The notes below the pieces were generated by a model, which ran no database searches, was not told where the DNA came from, and worked only from the letters and a program-made list of their open reading frames with translations. A DNA stretch of 64,000 nucleotides from Streptomyces sp. Ru73 (lineage in GTDB: Bacteria > Actinomycetota > Actinomycetes > Streptomycetales > Streptomycetaceae). The position numbers and the translations under genes were made by a program. The stretch spans positions 62,001 to 126,000 of the forward strand of contig NZ_PQSQ01000006.1 of NCBI RefSeq assembly GCF_002920575.1. The letters run 5' to 3'. Every line of letters begins with the position of its first letter. Within the stretch, counting starts at the first letter, position 1. This document shows, piece by piece, positions 15,442 through 24,224 of this stretch.

Positions 15442-16158
15442 ATGGCTGAACGTGTGATCGCCGCGTGTGACGGGGCGTCGAAGGGAAATCCCGGCCCGGC
15501 CGGCTGGGGCTGGGTCATCGCGGACGAGTCGGGCGCGCCCGGCCGCTGGGAGGCGGGACCGCTGGGGACGGCGACGAACAACGTCGCGGAGCTCACCGCG
15601 CTGGAGCGGCTGCTGACGGCGGTCGGCCCGGACGTCCCGCTGGAGGTCCGGATGGACTCCCAGTACGCGATGAAGGCGGTCACCACCTGGCTGCCCGGCT
15701 GGAAGCGCAAGGGCTGGAAGACGGCCGCCGGCAAGCCGGTCGCCAACCAGGAGCTGGTCGTGCGCATCGACGCGCTGCTCGCCGGGCGTGACGTGAAGTT
15801 CGAGTACGTGCCCGCGCACCAGGTCGGCGGCGACGTCCTCAACGACTTCGCCGACCGGGCCGCCAGCCAGGCCGCCACCGAGCAGCAGGCCGCCGGCAGC
15901 GAGCACGGCTCCCCGCAGCCGCCGCCCGCCGCCGTCCCGGCCCGCCGCGCCGCTCCGAAGTCCGCCGGCGCCAGGTCCGCCGGCGCGTCCGCGGCCGGTG
16001 CGTCCAAGCGGCGCGGCGCCGGGTCCGGCCGCACGCTCAAGGCGAAGTTCCCCGGCCGCTGCCGCTGCGGGCGTTCGTACACCGCCGGTGAGACGATCGC
16101 CAAGAACTCCGAGGGCTGGGGTCACCCGGCCTGCCGCACCGCGGCGGGCGAGGGCTGA
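15442..16158 (+). CDS. rnhA: Ribonuclease HI with a C-terminal zinc-ribbon-like tail
   Basis: The 238-residue protein starts with a type 1 RNase H domain that cuts the RNA strand of RNA-DNA hybrids. All acidic catalytic residues are visible: Asp10 (ACDGASKGNPGPAG), Glu50 (NNVAELTAL), Asp72 (RMDSQYAMKAV) and Asp135 (DVLNDFAD), with His126. A long Ala/Pro/Ser linker leads to about 35 residues holding CRCG and GHPAC, a possible zinc ribbon for nucleic-acid binding. An upstream in-frame ATG at 15430 is an alternative start. RNase H fused to such a tail is known in some actinobacteria. Confidence 0.92.
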   Translation: MAERVIAACDGASKGNPGPAGWGWVIADESGAPGRWEAGPLGTATNNVAELTALERLLTAVGPDVPLEVRMDSQYAMKAVTTWLPGWKRKGWKTAAGKPVANQELVVRIDALLAGRDVKFEYVPAHQVGGDVLNDFADRAASQAATEQQAAGSEHGSPQPPPAAVPARRAAPKSAGARSAGASAAGASKRRGAGSGRTLKAKFPGRCRCGRSYTAGETIAKNSEGWGHPACRTAAGEG

Positions 16159-16305
16159 AACGCGGCGGGTGATCTCCGCGGGGGCGGTCCTGCGCCGGCC
16201 GGCCCCGGCGGGTGTCCCGTGCGGGCCCGGTCCTGTCGGCGTCCGGCCCCCGTGGGACCCTGTGCCCTCGCCGTGCGGCCGGCGCGGGCACCGGGCTCAG
16301 GTGCG

Positions 16306-17148
16306 TCACTCCGGCGCGGTGAGGAAGTCGAGCAGCGCGGAGTAGAGCGGTACGGGGGCGTCGAGCGGCACCAAGTGGCCCGCCCCCGGGATGAGTTCGA
16401 GTCGTGCCCCCGGGATCGCCGCCGCCAGTTCGTGCGCCCTGGCGACCGGGATCCAGGTGTCCTCCGTGCCCCAGCACACGGTGACGGGGATGTCGATGCC
16501 GCCGTACTCCCGCTGGATCTCGTCGGTGTAGCGCTGGTCCGCCTGCGCGATCTGCCGGTAGAAGGCCGCCTGGCCCGCCTCGTCGGTCCAGGGGCGCACC
16601 AGTTCCTCGGCGACGTCGTCGCGCAGCCCGCGATGGCTCGCCGAGCGGACGTACTCCCGCATCAGGCCGCGGTGCAGCGCGGGCGGCAGCTGCTCGAAGA
16701 CCGCGGTGTGCGCGCCGACCAGCCGGAAGAACGGCGTGCCCCACGGGGCGAGCGCCACCGGGTCCACCAGGGCCAGCCGCCGGTACGCGGCCCCGTGCAG
16801 CAGATGGGCCCGCAGGGCCACGGCGCCGCCGAAGTCGTGTGCGACGACGGCCGGCCGGCCGAGCCCCCAGTGCGCCAGCAGTTCCGTGAAGACCCGGCCC
16901 TGGGCGGCCAGTGAGACGTCCTGTCCGGCGTGCTTCTCGGACGCGCCGTAGCCGGGCATGTCCCAGACGAACACCTGGTGGCGCCGTGCGAGCGCGGGCG
17001 CGATCCCGTGCCAGACGTACGACGAGAACGGCGTGCCGTGCAGCAGGACCACCGGCTCGGCGTCCTCCGGGCCGAGCCGTGCCCAGCGCACCGTTCCCGC
17101 ACTGCTGCGGAAGGTCCTGTCCAGCTGCCATGTGCGCGTGTCGGTCAA
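16306..17148 (-). CDS. Alpha/beta hydrolase, haloalkane-dehalogenase-like
   Basis: The 280-residue enzyme has the oxyanion HGTPFSSYVW, the nucleophile elbow AHDFGG with Asp as nucleophile as in haloalkane dehalogenases, and the acid/His pair in WGTEDTWIP and PGAGHLVP. I chose TTG 17148 because AAAGGA lies nine bases upstream; a GTG at 17199 has no ribosome site. The substrate cannot be told. A short palindrome in the gap to the next hydrolase could regulate either gene. Confidence 0.85.
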   Translation of the reverse strand: MTDTRTWQLDRTFRSSAGTVRWARLGPEDAEPVVLLHGTPFSSYVWHGIAPALARRHQVFVWDMPGYGASEKHAGQDVSLAAQGRVFTELLAHWGLGRPAVVAHDFGGAVALRAHLLHGAAYRRLALVDPVALAPWGTPFFRLVGAHTAVFEQLPPALHRGLMREYVRSASHRGLRDDVAEELVRPWTDEAGQAAFYRQIAQADQRYTDEIQREYGGIDIPVTVCWGTEDTWIPVARAHELAAAIPGARLELIPGAGHLVPLDAPVPLYSALLDFLTAPE

Positions 17149-17219
17149 CGAACCGGTCCTTTCGCGGGGCGGCGGGACCCTCGGCGCGGCGAGGGCCACC
17201 GGGGGGCATAGCTAAGGAG

Positions 17220-17233
17220 TGTAAAACATTACA
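17220..17233. promoter_or_regulatory. AT-rich palindrome between two hydrolase genes
   Basis: TGTAA-AACA-TTACA is a perfect inverted repeat in otherwise GC-rich DNA. It lies 72 bp upstream of the minus-strand hydrolase and 145 bp upstream of the plus-strand one. It may be an operator or part of a promoter. Confidence 0.4.
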
Positions 17234-17377
17234 AGCCTTACCGCTGCGGTCCGGGGTGTGGCGGCGTAGGCAAAGTACGCCGGGTGTTCCGCCGTCCGGC
17301 CGTGGGCAGCGGCCGCACGGCCGTCTAGGTTCGGTCGTGCCTGCTCACGTCGGCGGACCGGACAACTGGAGGCAGAC

Positions 17378-18199
17378 ATGGGGACGTTCACCGCGGCCGA
17401 CGGCACGGAGATCTTCTACAAGGACTGGGGGAGCGGACGGCCCGTCGTCTTCAGTCACGGCTGGCCGCTCAACGCCGATGCCTGGGACGGGCAGCTGCGC
17501 CTGGTGGCCGAGCACGGCTTCCGCGGCATCGCGCACGACCGCCGCGGCCACGGCCGTTCCGGGCAGCCGTGGCACGGCAACGACATGGACACCTACGCGG
17601 ACGACCTCGCCCGGCTGATGGAGCTGCTGAACCTGCGCGACGCGGTCCTGGTCGGGCACTCCACGGGCGGCGGCGAGGTGGTGCGCTACCTCGGCCGGCA
17701 CGGCACCGCGCAGGTCTCCAAGGCCGTACTGCTCGGCGCCGTACCGCCGTTGATGCTCCGCACGGAGCACAACCCCGAGGGCGCGCCCGTCGAGGTCTTC
17801 GACGCCATCCGGGAGGGGCTGCTGCGCGACAGGTCGCAGTACTACCGGGAGCTGAGCGAGCCCTTCTACGGCGCGAACCGGCCGGGCGCCACCGTGTCGC
17901 AGGGCACGCGGGACGCGTTCTGGCTGATGAGCATGCAGGCCGGGCTGAAGGCCGCGTACGACTGCGTCGAGCAGTTCTCCGCCACGGACTTCACCGAGGA
18001 CCTGCGGCGCATCGACGTGCCCACGCTCATCGCCCACGGCGACGACGACCAGATCGTTCCGATCGGGGCCGCGGCACCGAAGTCCGCTGCGCTGGTCAAG
18101 AACGCGGTGCTGAAGGTCTATCCGGGCGCGCCGCACGGCCTCTCGGGGGAGTACGAGCAGACCTTCAACAGGGACCTGCTCGCGTTCCTCGAGGAGTAG
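17378..18199 (+). CDS. Non-heme chloroperoxidase-type alpha/beta hydrolase
   Basis: The 273-residue protein is close to the cofactor-free bacterial haloperoxidases of Streptomyces in length and motifs: [37 protein letters not shown], the elbow VGHSTGGGE with Ser95, GDDDQIVPI and PGAPHGL. These enzymes are esterases in vivo with perhydrolase side activity in acid. ATG 17378 has GGAGG five bases upstream. No signal peptide is present, so it acts in the cytoplasm. Confidence 0.93.
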   Translation: MGTFTAADGTEIFYKDWGSGRPVVFSHGWPLNADAWDGQLRLVAEHGFRGIAHDRRGHGRSGQPWHGNDMDTYADDLARLMELLNLRDAVLVGHSTGGGEVVRYLGRHGTAQVSKAVLLGAVPPLMLRTEHNPEGAPVEVFDAIREGLLRDRSQYYRELSEPFYGANRPGATVSQGTRDAFWLMSMQAGLKAAYDCVEQFSATDFTEDLRRIDVPTLIAHGDDDQIVPIGAAAPKSAALVKNAVLKVYPGAPHGLSGEYEQTFNRDLLAFLEE

Positions 18200-18217
18200 C
18201 GGCCGGCCGGTATGCGG

Positions 18218-18703
18218 TCAGGCGGGCGCCGAGCCCGAGCGGTACGCGTACGCCGTGGCCGCGGCGCGGCCCTGCGGCGGGACGTGCGGCAGCTCGCCGG
18301 TGAGCCGGTGCCCGGCCGCGGGCGGCGGCCAGGCGGGGCGCTCGTCCGGGGGCAGGGTGGCCAGCGCGCGGGCGACGGTGGGGAAGGTGCGCAGGAGGCT
18401 GCCGGTGCCGGTCAGGTGCAGGACGCGCGCGACGTTGTGCCGGACCCCGGCCAGCAGCAGCCGGCCCTGCCGCCGCTCCAGCAGCCACTCCACGCTCAGC
18501 AGGCAGTTCAGGCCGCGCGAGTCGCAGAACGTGAGCGGGGAGCAGTCCAGGACGACATGGCGGTGGCCGCGGTCCAGGAAGGTGCCGACGGACGCGCGGA
18601 AGTGCTGCTCGGTACAGTGGTCGAGCTCACCGCTGATCTGCAGGACCGCTCCGTCGTCACAGGTGGCGAGCGCGGTCATCTCTAAGCCGTCGGGGAGCGG
18701 CAT
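18218..18703 (-). CDS. STAS-domain anti-anti-sigma factor-like protein
   Basis: The 161-residue product has a STAS domain in the first 110 residues: DGAVLQISGELDHCTEQHF, then HVVLDCSPLTFCDSRGLNCL, with Ser in CDSRGLN at the position phosphorylated in SpoIIAA/RsbV. About 45 Pro/Ala-rich residues follow. GAGG lies seven bases upstream of the ATG. It would relieve inhibition of a sigma factor by a HATPase-type anti-sigma protein; the partner is not fixed. Confidence 0.9.
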   Translation of the reverse strand: MPLPDGLEMTALATCDDGAVLQISGELDHCTEQHFRASVGTFLDRGHRHVVLDCSPLTFCDSRGLNCLLSVEWLLERRQGRLLLAGVRHNVARVLHLTGTGSLLRTFPTVARALATLPPDERPAWPPPAAGHRLTGELPHVPPQGRAAATAYAYRSGSAPA

Positions 18704-18912
18704 CTGGCTACCTCATCGTGCGGGGGAGATGTGAGCTACTCTCACGTTGGTGACAGTAGCGGGTCTTGTTCCGGGAAAGTGTGCGATTTCCTGCCAGGCA
18801 CGCTAATGGCCGGAATGCGCGCACGGTGACCGGTCCGTAACGCCGCGATCAGGGCCTTGTGGGCCCCCTCCCGTGCTGCATGAGGCCCGGGGCCCCGGGC
18901 ACCCGTCGGCGC

Positions 18913-19350
18913 ATGGGACTGCTCACACAATGGGAAGACGCGGTGGAACACTGGGAACACACGCTGGTCAACAGGGTGTTCCGCAGTGATCCGGTGCTGC
19001 TGGTCGACGCGCTGCGCCGGGAGTGCGACGACCACGCCGTCGTCTGCAACGAGAACCGGATACTGGTGCCCAACGCCTACGACGTCGAACTCGCACCCTA
19101 CGTCCACGAGCGGCTGGGTCAAGAGGACGAGGACGTCGCGCAGGCACTGACGGACACGCTCGCCCGGCACGCCGCCGAACACGACTACGAATGGGCGGGA
19201 CCGCTCACCGTCCACGTCGCCGCATCCGAGGAACCGCTTCCGAACGGGCGCTACCGCATCACCAGCCAGGCTTTGCCGAACATCCCCCCGGATGCGTTCG
19301 CCACCCCGGCAAAGGTGCATGATGCACAGGAAGCTTCCGGGACCTCGTAA
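18913..19350 (+). CDS. Stand-alone DUF3662 (FhaA N-terminal-like) protein
   Basis: The 145-residue protein resembles only the first domain of FhaA (DUF3662): MGLLTQWEDAVEHWEHTLVN, then LVDALRRECDDHAVVCNENR, ILVPNAYDVEL and the YEWAGPLTVHV strand. In FhaA this domain precedes a linker and a phosphothreonine-binding FHA domain in a cell-wall/PknB complex. No FHA domain is present here or next door. The start is set by similarity to FhaA; the ribosome site is weak. The next gene follows nine bases later, so the two may be cotranscribed. Confidence 0.8.
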   Translation: MGLLTQWEDAVEHWEHTLVNRVFRSDPVLLVDALRRECDDHAVVCNENRILVPNAYDVELAPYVHERLGQEDEDVAQALTDTLARHAAEHDYEWAGPLTVHVAASEEPLPNGRYRITSQALPNIPPDAFATPAKVHDAQEASGTS

Positions 19351-19359
19351 GGAGAACAC

Positions 19360-20127
19360 GTGGCAGCGACAACGGAATCCGGGCCGGTGACGATCAGCAC
19401 GGCGGACGGCTCGTGCGACGCCTTCGTGGCGCACCCGGCGGAGGAGGGACAGTACCCCGCGGTGCTGTTCTACATGGACGCCATCGGCCTGCGCCCCGTG
19501 CTGGAGGACATGGCGCGCGAGCTGGCCGCGCAGGGGTACTACGTCCTGCTGCCGAACCTCTTCTACCGCTCGGGCCCGGCGCCCGTGGTGGAGCTGTCCG
19601 ACCTCTCGACCCCGGAGGGCCGGGAGGCATTCTTCGGCAAGGTCATGCCGCTCGTCCGCGAGCTGACCCCCGACCTGGCGCTGCGCGACGCCGAGAGCTA
19701 CCTCGGCTTCCTGGCCGAGCAGGAGCGGGTCAGGCCCGGTGCGGTGGGCCTGACCGGCTACTGCATGGGCGGCGCGCTCGCGATGCGCACGGCGGCGCGG
19801 TTCCCGGACCGGGTGGCAGCGGCGGCGAGCTTCCACGGCGGCCACCTCGCCACGGACGCGCCGGACAGCCCGCACCGGCTGGCCGGCGACATCCGCGCTG
19901 AGCTGTACTTCGGCCACGCCTCGCAGGACGACTCCATGAACGCCGGGCACATCGCCGAGCTCGAGCGCGCCCTCGACGCGGCGGGCGTGACCTACCGCTC
20001 CGAGGTCTACCCGGACACCGTCCACGGCTTCACCATGGCCGACACCGCTGCGTACAGCGCGTCCGGCCTGGCCCGGCACTGGGAGGCCCTGCGGGACCTC
20101 TTCGGCCGTACGCTGAAGCAGGGCTGA
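19360..20127 (+). CDS. Dienelactone hydrolase family protein
   Basis: The 255-residue enzyme has the Cys-type nucleophile elbow GYCMGGALA (Cys135), as in dienelactone hydrolase, an acid residue near HASQDDSMN, and the histidine in VYPDTVHGFTM. Classic members open dienelactones in chlorocatechol breakdown; many paralogues act on other esters. The GTG start has AAGGAG six bases upstream. There is no aromatic ring-cleavage gene nearby, so the substrate is open. Confidence 0.92.
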   Translation: MAATTESGPVTISTADGSCDAFVAHPAEEGQYPAVLFYMDAIGLRPVLEDMARELAAQGYYVLLPNLFYRSGPAPVVELSDLSTPEGREAFFGKVMPLVRELTPDLALRDAESYLGFLAEQERVRPGAVGLTGYCMGGALAMRTAARFPDRVAAAASFHGGHLATDAPDSPHRLAGDIRAELYFGHASQDDSMNAGHIAELERALDAAGVTYRSEVYPDTVHGFTMADTAAYSASGLARHWEALRDLFGRTLKQG

Positions 20128-20149
20128 CGAGGCGCCGGCCGGCGCGGCG

Positions 20150-21787
20150 CTACCCGGCGCGCAGCACCTGCGCGACGACCGGGCCCGCCGCGTCGCCGCC
20201 GTGGCCGCCCGACTGGACCAGCGCGGCGGCCGCGAGGTCGTCGCTGTAGCCGGTGAACCAGCTGTTGGACCGGGTCTGCCCGTCCTTCTCGGCGGACCCG
20301 GTCTTCGCGCCCTTGTTCCCGCCGACGCCCGCCATCGCGGCCACGGCCGTACCCCGGCCGACGGTCGCCGCGTGCATCATCTGCCGCAGCTGCCGGGCGG
20401 TGGCGGGGGAGAGCGGGCGCGCGGTGGCCAGGGCCCGGTCGTCGAGCGACCGAGGCACCAGGACCGGCTGCCGGAACCCGCCGTTGACGACGGTCGCGGT
20501 GACGGACGCCATGGCCAGCGGTGACATCTGGACCTTGCCCTGCCCGATGTAGGAGGCGGCGGTCTCCACCCCGGAGGATTCCGGGACGCTGCCGTCGAAG
20601 GACGGCACGCCGGTGTGCCAGTCGGCGCCGAGGCCGAAGGAGTCGCGGGCCGTGCGGCCCAGTGCCGTGCCGGCGGCGCCCCGGTCGTTGAGCGGCTTGA
20701 CCGCCTTGATGAAGGCGGTGTTGCAGGACTGCGCGAAGGCGTCGGTGAGGGTGCCGTCCGGGATCGAGAAGTCGTCGAGGTTGTGGAAGGTGTAGCCCTC
20801 CCAGCTCACGGTCGGCGGACAGGCGGCCTTGCCGGCCGCGTCGCCCACGCCGTTCTCGATCATCATCGCGGCCGTGACGATCTTCATGGTGGAGCCGGGC
20901 GCCACTCTGCCCAGCATCGCCGCGTTGTAGCCGTCCGTACGGTTGTTGGCCACCGCCCGGATCTCGCCCGTGCTCGGCCGGACCGCTACCACCGACGACT
21001 CCGGGTACGCCTGCACCGCCCGCTCGGCCGCGGCCTGCACGTCCGCGTCCAGCGTCGTGTGCAGCGTCCCCGCCCGACCCTTGCGGAGGGTGAGGAGGGT
21101 ACGGCCGGGTTCGCCCTCCTCGTTCTCGATGCGCAGCTCGACGCCGCGGGTGCCGCCGGCCTGCTTGCCGTACTTCTCCCGCAGCTCGTCCAGCACCGGC
21201 CCCAGCGAGGGATACCGCTCCTTCGTCAGCGGCCGGCCCCGGTGGTCGACGGCCCGGATCTCCGGGTCCTCGGCCGCGCCGGTCACCAGGTACTCGCCCT
21301 CCTCCAGTTCCGGGTGCAGCACCGAGGGCCGCCAGTCCACCAGCGGCTTGTGCGTGGTCCTGCCCCGCACGATCCGCAGCTCCGAGGCGTACGACAGGGG
21401 AGCGGACCGCCCGTCGTACGACACCTCGGCCTTGACCGTGTACGGCACGGTCGTGCCCTTGCGCTCGCCCGGCGTGATCACCACATGGCTGAGGTGCGCC
21501 TGGTCATGGAAGCCGGCCAGCTCGGTCCGGGCGACCGCCCGGTTGTCGGTGAGCGCGGCGGCGGCCGTGCTCTCGCCCTTCGCCCACGCGGCGAGGAACG
21601 CCTCGGCCGTCTCGGTCGTCTCGTCGGCGCTCGGCGGTCCGGTCCGCACCGGTGCCGCCTGCGCGGTGCCGCCCGTGCCGCCGTACCCCATGATCCCGTG
21701 CACCAGGTTGTAGCCGCAGTACAGCGCACCCCCGGTCACCACCGTCAGCACCCCGCCGACAAGGGTGATCTTCACCCCGCTGCGCAT
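20150..21787 (-). CDS. Penicillin-binding protein with MecA_N (NTF2-like) domain
   Basis: The 545-residue protein has one N-terminal membrane anchor (about residues 5-30). A MecA_N/NTF2-like domain follows (FLAAWAKGESTAAAALTDN), then a dimerisation region, then a class B transpeptidase domain. The active-site motifs are Ser299-T-M-Lys302, SCN and KTG (GAKTGSAEKDG). It cross-links peptidoglycan on the outer face of the membrane. I preferred ATG 21787 over ATG 21835 because GGGAGGGAG precedes it. The MecA_N type often tolerates beta-lactams, but resistance cannot be inferred from this alone. Confidence 0.93.
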   Translation of the reverse strand: MRSGVKITLVGGVLTVVTGGALYCGYNLVHGIMGYGGTGGTAQAAPVRTGPPSADETTETAEAFLAAWAKGESTAAAALTDNRAVARTELAGFHDQAHLSHVVITPGERKGTTVPYTVKAEVSYDGRSAPLSYASELRIVRGRTTHKPLVDWRPSVLHPELEEGEYLVTGAAEDPEIRAVDHRGRPLTKERYPSLGPVLDELREKYGKQAGGTRGVELRIENEEGEPGRTLLTLRKGRAGTLHTTLDADVQAAAERAVQAYPESSVVAVRPSTGEIRAVANNRTDGYNAAMLGRVAPGSTMKIVTAAMMIENGVGDAAGKAACPPTVSWEGYTFHNLDDFSIPDGTLTDAFAQSCNTAFIKAVKPLNDRGAAGTALGRTARDSFGLGADWHTGVPSFDGSVPESSGVETAASYIGQGKVQMSPLAMASVTATVVNGGFRQPVLVPRSLDDRALATARPLSPATARQLRQMMHAATVGRGTAVAAMAGVGGNKGAKTGSAEKDGQTRSNSWFTGYSDDLAAAALVQSGGHGGDAAGPVVAQVLRAG

Positions 21788-22379
21788 CCGCGCTCCCTCC
21801 CCCAAGGGCTCCTTGAACGAGTTCAAGGACGCCATGGGACGCACGGTACGGGGCGGACCGGGTGGACGAGCCGTTCGAACGCAAATCCGTTATCAGATAG
21901 CGATCATGGACATTACCGGAACGAGGCGGTCCATGCGGCGGCGCGGCCCGTCTGCTCGGTGCCGAGGGGGCGACGGCGTCCTCCGCCGGATGCGGCACGG
22001 CCGCCGGCGGCGCGTCGTACTCCACCGAGCAGTCCACCTCGTGGTGCGCGCACAGCACTTCGGCCAGCCGGACGAGCGCCGCCGTGTCCCCGGTCCGCCC
22101 CACCCGGTGCAGATCGACGACGACCGTGCCGCTGCCGGGGCGGATGACGGCGTTGAGCAGCCGCCCCAGATGGGGCTCGGCCACCGGGCGGATCGGGCGG
22201 TGCACTTCGATGACGGTGCGGTCGTCGTACCGGCGTACCGCGACCGGCGACGGCCCGGTCCCGTCGGCCGCCGGACGGGCCGCCGCGGCGCCGCCCGCCC
22301 CGGCCGGAACCGGCGGCGTACGGAGCCGGTGGCGGACGGAGGCCCACAACGGGTGCAGGGAAGGAGCGGTCCACGTCAT
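21504..22379 (-). CDS. STAS-like small protein, 3' end displaced by a probable one-base deletion
   Basis: ATG 22379 follows AGGGAG and the first 130 residues look STAS-like (YDDRTVIEVHRPIRPV, then GTVVVDLHRVGRTGDTAALV). As sequenced the frame runs on to 21504, 284 bp into the penicillin-binding protein gene, and its G/C third-position bias collapses after the CCCCC run at 21966-21970. One added C moves the frame to PLGTEQTGRAAAWTASFR and a TAA at 21913. This gives a 155-residue protein with normal codon bias. I think the real gene is 21913-22379. Confidence 0.6.
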   Translation of the reverse strand: MTWTAPSLHPLWASVRHRLRTPPVPAGAGGAAAARPAADGTGPSPVAVRRYDDRTVIEVHRPIRPVAEPHLGRLLNAVIRPGSGTVVVDLHRVGRTGDTAALVRLAEVLCAHHEVDCSVEYDAPPAAVPHPAEDAVAPSAPSRRAAPPHGPPRSGNVHDRYLITDLRSNGSSTRSAPYRASHGVLELVQGALGGGSADAQRGEDHPCRRGADGGDRGCAVLRLQPGARDHGVRRHGRHRAGGTGADRTAERRRDDRDGRGVPRRVGEGREHGRRRAHRQPGGRPDRAGRLP

Positions 22380-22728
22380 CGCGGTCTCCCTCGGCATCAA
22401 GACCTGCTGGAACAAGCCGTCGCGGCCCGCCGTGGGGCGGCGCGGGTGGCGACGCGGGAGCGACTGGGATTCTGCCACCGCGCGCGGCCGGCGGGCAGGG
22501 CCTGTCGGCCTCTGGACAAGACCGGGAGCGCCTGTTGGGCCCGGCACCGGAGCGCCGCGGGGGCCGCGGCCGGACGCCCGGCGCGAGCGGTGGCTTTCGG
22601 CCGTTGCCCGGCCCCGGCGGCCCCCGGTGGCTTTCATGGTCCAGCGGCGCGCCGGCGGCCCGGCGTCCGGTGCGCCGCCGGGCTTCCCCGCCGGCGCCGG
22701 CTGTCCCCAGGAAGGGAGAACGTTGTTC
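22380..22728. other. 349-bp divergent intergenic region without a convincing gene
   Basis: This gap separates the STAS-like gene from the GNAT gene and must hold both promoters. I see no gene in it. A 10-bp direct repeat, GGTGGCTTTC, occurs at 22589-22598 and 22626-22635. A good ribosome site (AAGGGAG) for the GNAT gene is at 22712-22718. Confidence 0.5.
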
Positions 22729-23802
22729 ATGCTCTCGGTACCCACCGCCTCGGCGGCCACCGGTTCGTACGCCACGTCGATCGCAGACACCGCCGAGCAG
22801 GTACGGGCGGCCCGGCGGCTGCGCCACCGGGTCCTCGCCGAGGAGGCGGGGGCGTCGCCGCGCACCCGGCTCGCGGGCGCCGACGCCTTCGACGCGTCGG
22901 CCGATCACCTGATCGTGACGGACACGACGAGCGGCGAGGTGGTCGGCACGTACCGGCTGCTGCCGCCGGGGCGCACCGAACGGCTCAGCTCGGAGGGCGC
23001 GTTCGACCTGGGGGCCCTGCACGCGCTGCGCGGCCGGCTGGTCGAGGCGAGCCCTTCGTGCGTCCACCCGGACCACCGGACCGGCGCGGTGACCGACCTG
23101 ATGTGGGCGGGGCTCGCGCGGTACGTCCTGCTGTCCGGTGCCCGCTACCTGGCCTGCCGCGCCGCCGTCCCGCTGGACGACGGCGGCCGGGCCGCCTCGG
23201 CCGGCTGGCTGCTCGGCAACGTCAAGCACTGCGCCCCGGCCGACCTGCGGGTACACCCGTACCGGCCCTGGACGCCGCGGGGCGTGAGCGAGCACGAGCC
23301 GAGCTACGCGCTGCTGCCGCCGCCGCTCCGCGGCTACCTGCGGGCCGGCGCCTGGATGTGCGGAGCCCCGGCGCACGACCCGGAGTCCGGCGTGGCGGAC
23401 TTCTTCGTGCTGCTGGACACGGACCGGCTCGACGACCGTTACCGGCACTCCTTCGCGGGGGATAGGGGCCCGTGCGGGGCGGCCGGGCCGGGCCGCACGC
23501 GGCGGGTGCGCGGAGCTGCCGTGCCCCGCCGGGCCCCGGCGTGTCAGCTCCGGCCGGCCCAGGCCCCCGCGTACGCGCGCGCCGCGGCACGCGGGTCGGC
23601 GGCCGCGCAGATGCCGGAGACGACCGCGCCGCCCGCCGCGCCCGCGGCCCGCAGCAGCGGCATGTCCGCCACGGTCACCCCGCCGATCGCCACCGCCGGG
23701 AGCGGGGTGGGCAGCGCCAGCCGGCCGAAGCCCTCGATGCCCAGCTCGGGCGGTGCGTCCGCCTTCGTACGGGTGGCGTGCAGCGCGCCGATGCCGACGT
23801 AG
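22729..23802 (+). CDS. GNAT/OlsB-like N-acyltransferase, 3' end displaced by a probable one-base deletion
   Basis: Residues 20-240 match the acyltransferase family related to ornithine-lipid enzyme OlsB: VRAARRLRHRVLAEE, then HLIVTDTTSGEVVGTYRLL, EASPSCVHPDHRTGAV and VADFFVLLDTDRLDDRY. Such enzymes move acyl chains from acyl carrier protein to an amino acid. As sequenced the frame runs to 23802, antisense to 259 bp of thiE. Adding one G to the GGGGG run at 23457-23461 brings a TAG at 23463-23465 into frame and gives 245 residues, the expected length. A TTG six bases before the ATG is another possible start. Confidence 0.75.
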   Translation: MLSVPTASAATGSYATSIADTAEQVRAARRLRHRVLAEEAGASPRTRLAGADAFDASADHLIVTDTTSGEVVGTYRLLPPGRTERLSSEGAFDLGALHALRGRLVEASPSCVHPDHRTGAVTDLMWAGLARYVLLSGARYLACRAAVPLDDGGRAASAGWLLGNVKHCAPADLRVHPYRPWTPRGVSEHEPSYALLPPPLRGYLRAGAWMCGAPAHDPESGVADFFVLLDTDRLDDRYRHSFAGDRGPCGAAGPGRTRRVRGAAVPRRAPACQLRPAQAPAYARAAARGSAAAQMPETTAPPAAPAARSSGMSATVTPPIATAGSGVGSASRPKPSMPSSGGASAFVRVACSAPMPT

Positions 23803-24224
23803 TCGACCCGCGCGGGCTCCTTGGCGGCCGCCCGCAGCTCCTCCTCCGTCGCGGCGCTCAGCCCGATCACCGCGTCCGGCCCGACGAGCGCGCGGACGGC
23901 GGCCACCGGCAGGTCCGACTGGCCGACGTGCACCCCCGTCACCCGCGCCCCGGCGGCGCGGGCCGCCAGGTACACGTCCACCCGGTCGTTCACGAACAGC
24001 GCGACCCGCTCCGGCAGCGCAGCGGCGATCCGCACCACCGTGTCCAGGAAGCCCCGCGCGTCGGTGTCCTTCTCGCGGACCTGCACGGCGGTGACCCCGC
24101 CGGCCACGGCCTCGGCGACCGTGCCCGGCACGTCCCGGCCGCACGCGGCGGCCTGCGCCGCGTCCGTGACCAGGTAGACGGAGAGGTCGGGCCGCCCGCC
24201 GGCCGGCGTGCCGTTCACGCCCAC
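23544..24224 (-). CDS. thiE: Thiamine-phosphate synthase ThiE
   Basis: The 226-residue TIM-barrel enzyme joins HMP pyrophosphate and thiazole phosphate to thiamine phosphate. Visible family motifs are [57 protein letters not shown] and AIGGV. The GTG start at 24224 overlaps the end of thiM by 10 bp, so the two are translated together. Control comes from the TPP riboswitch ahead of thiM. Confidence 0.96.
   Translation of the reverse strand: MGVNGTPAGGRPDLSVYLVTDAAQAAACGRDVPGTVAEAVAGGVTAVQVREKDTDARGFLDTVVRIAAALPERVALFVNDRVDVYLAARAAGARVTGVHVGQSDLPVAAVRALVGPDAVIGLSAATEEELRAAAKEPARVDYVGIGALHATRTKADAPPELGIEGFGRLALPTPLPAVAIGGVTVADMPLLRAAGAAGGAVVSGICAAADPRAAARAYAGAWAGRS

Noticed and set aside
20132..20145. 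GCGCCGGCCGGCGC palindrome as a regulatory site
   Set aside because: It sits between convergent stop codons and is made only of G and C; such short palindromes are common by chance at this base composition.
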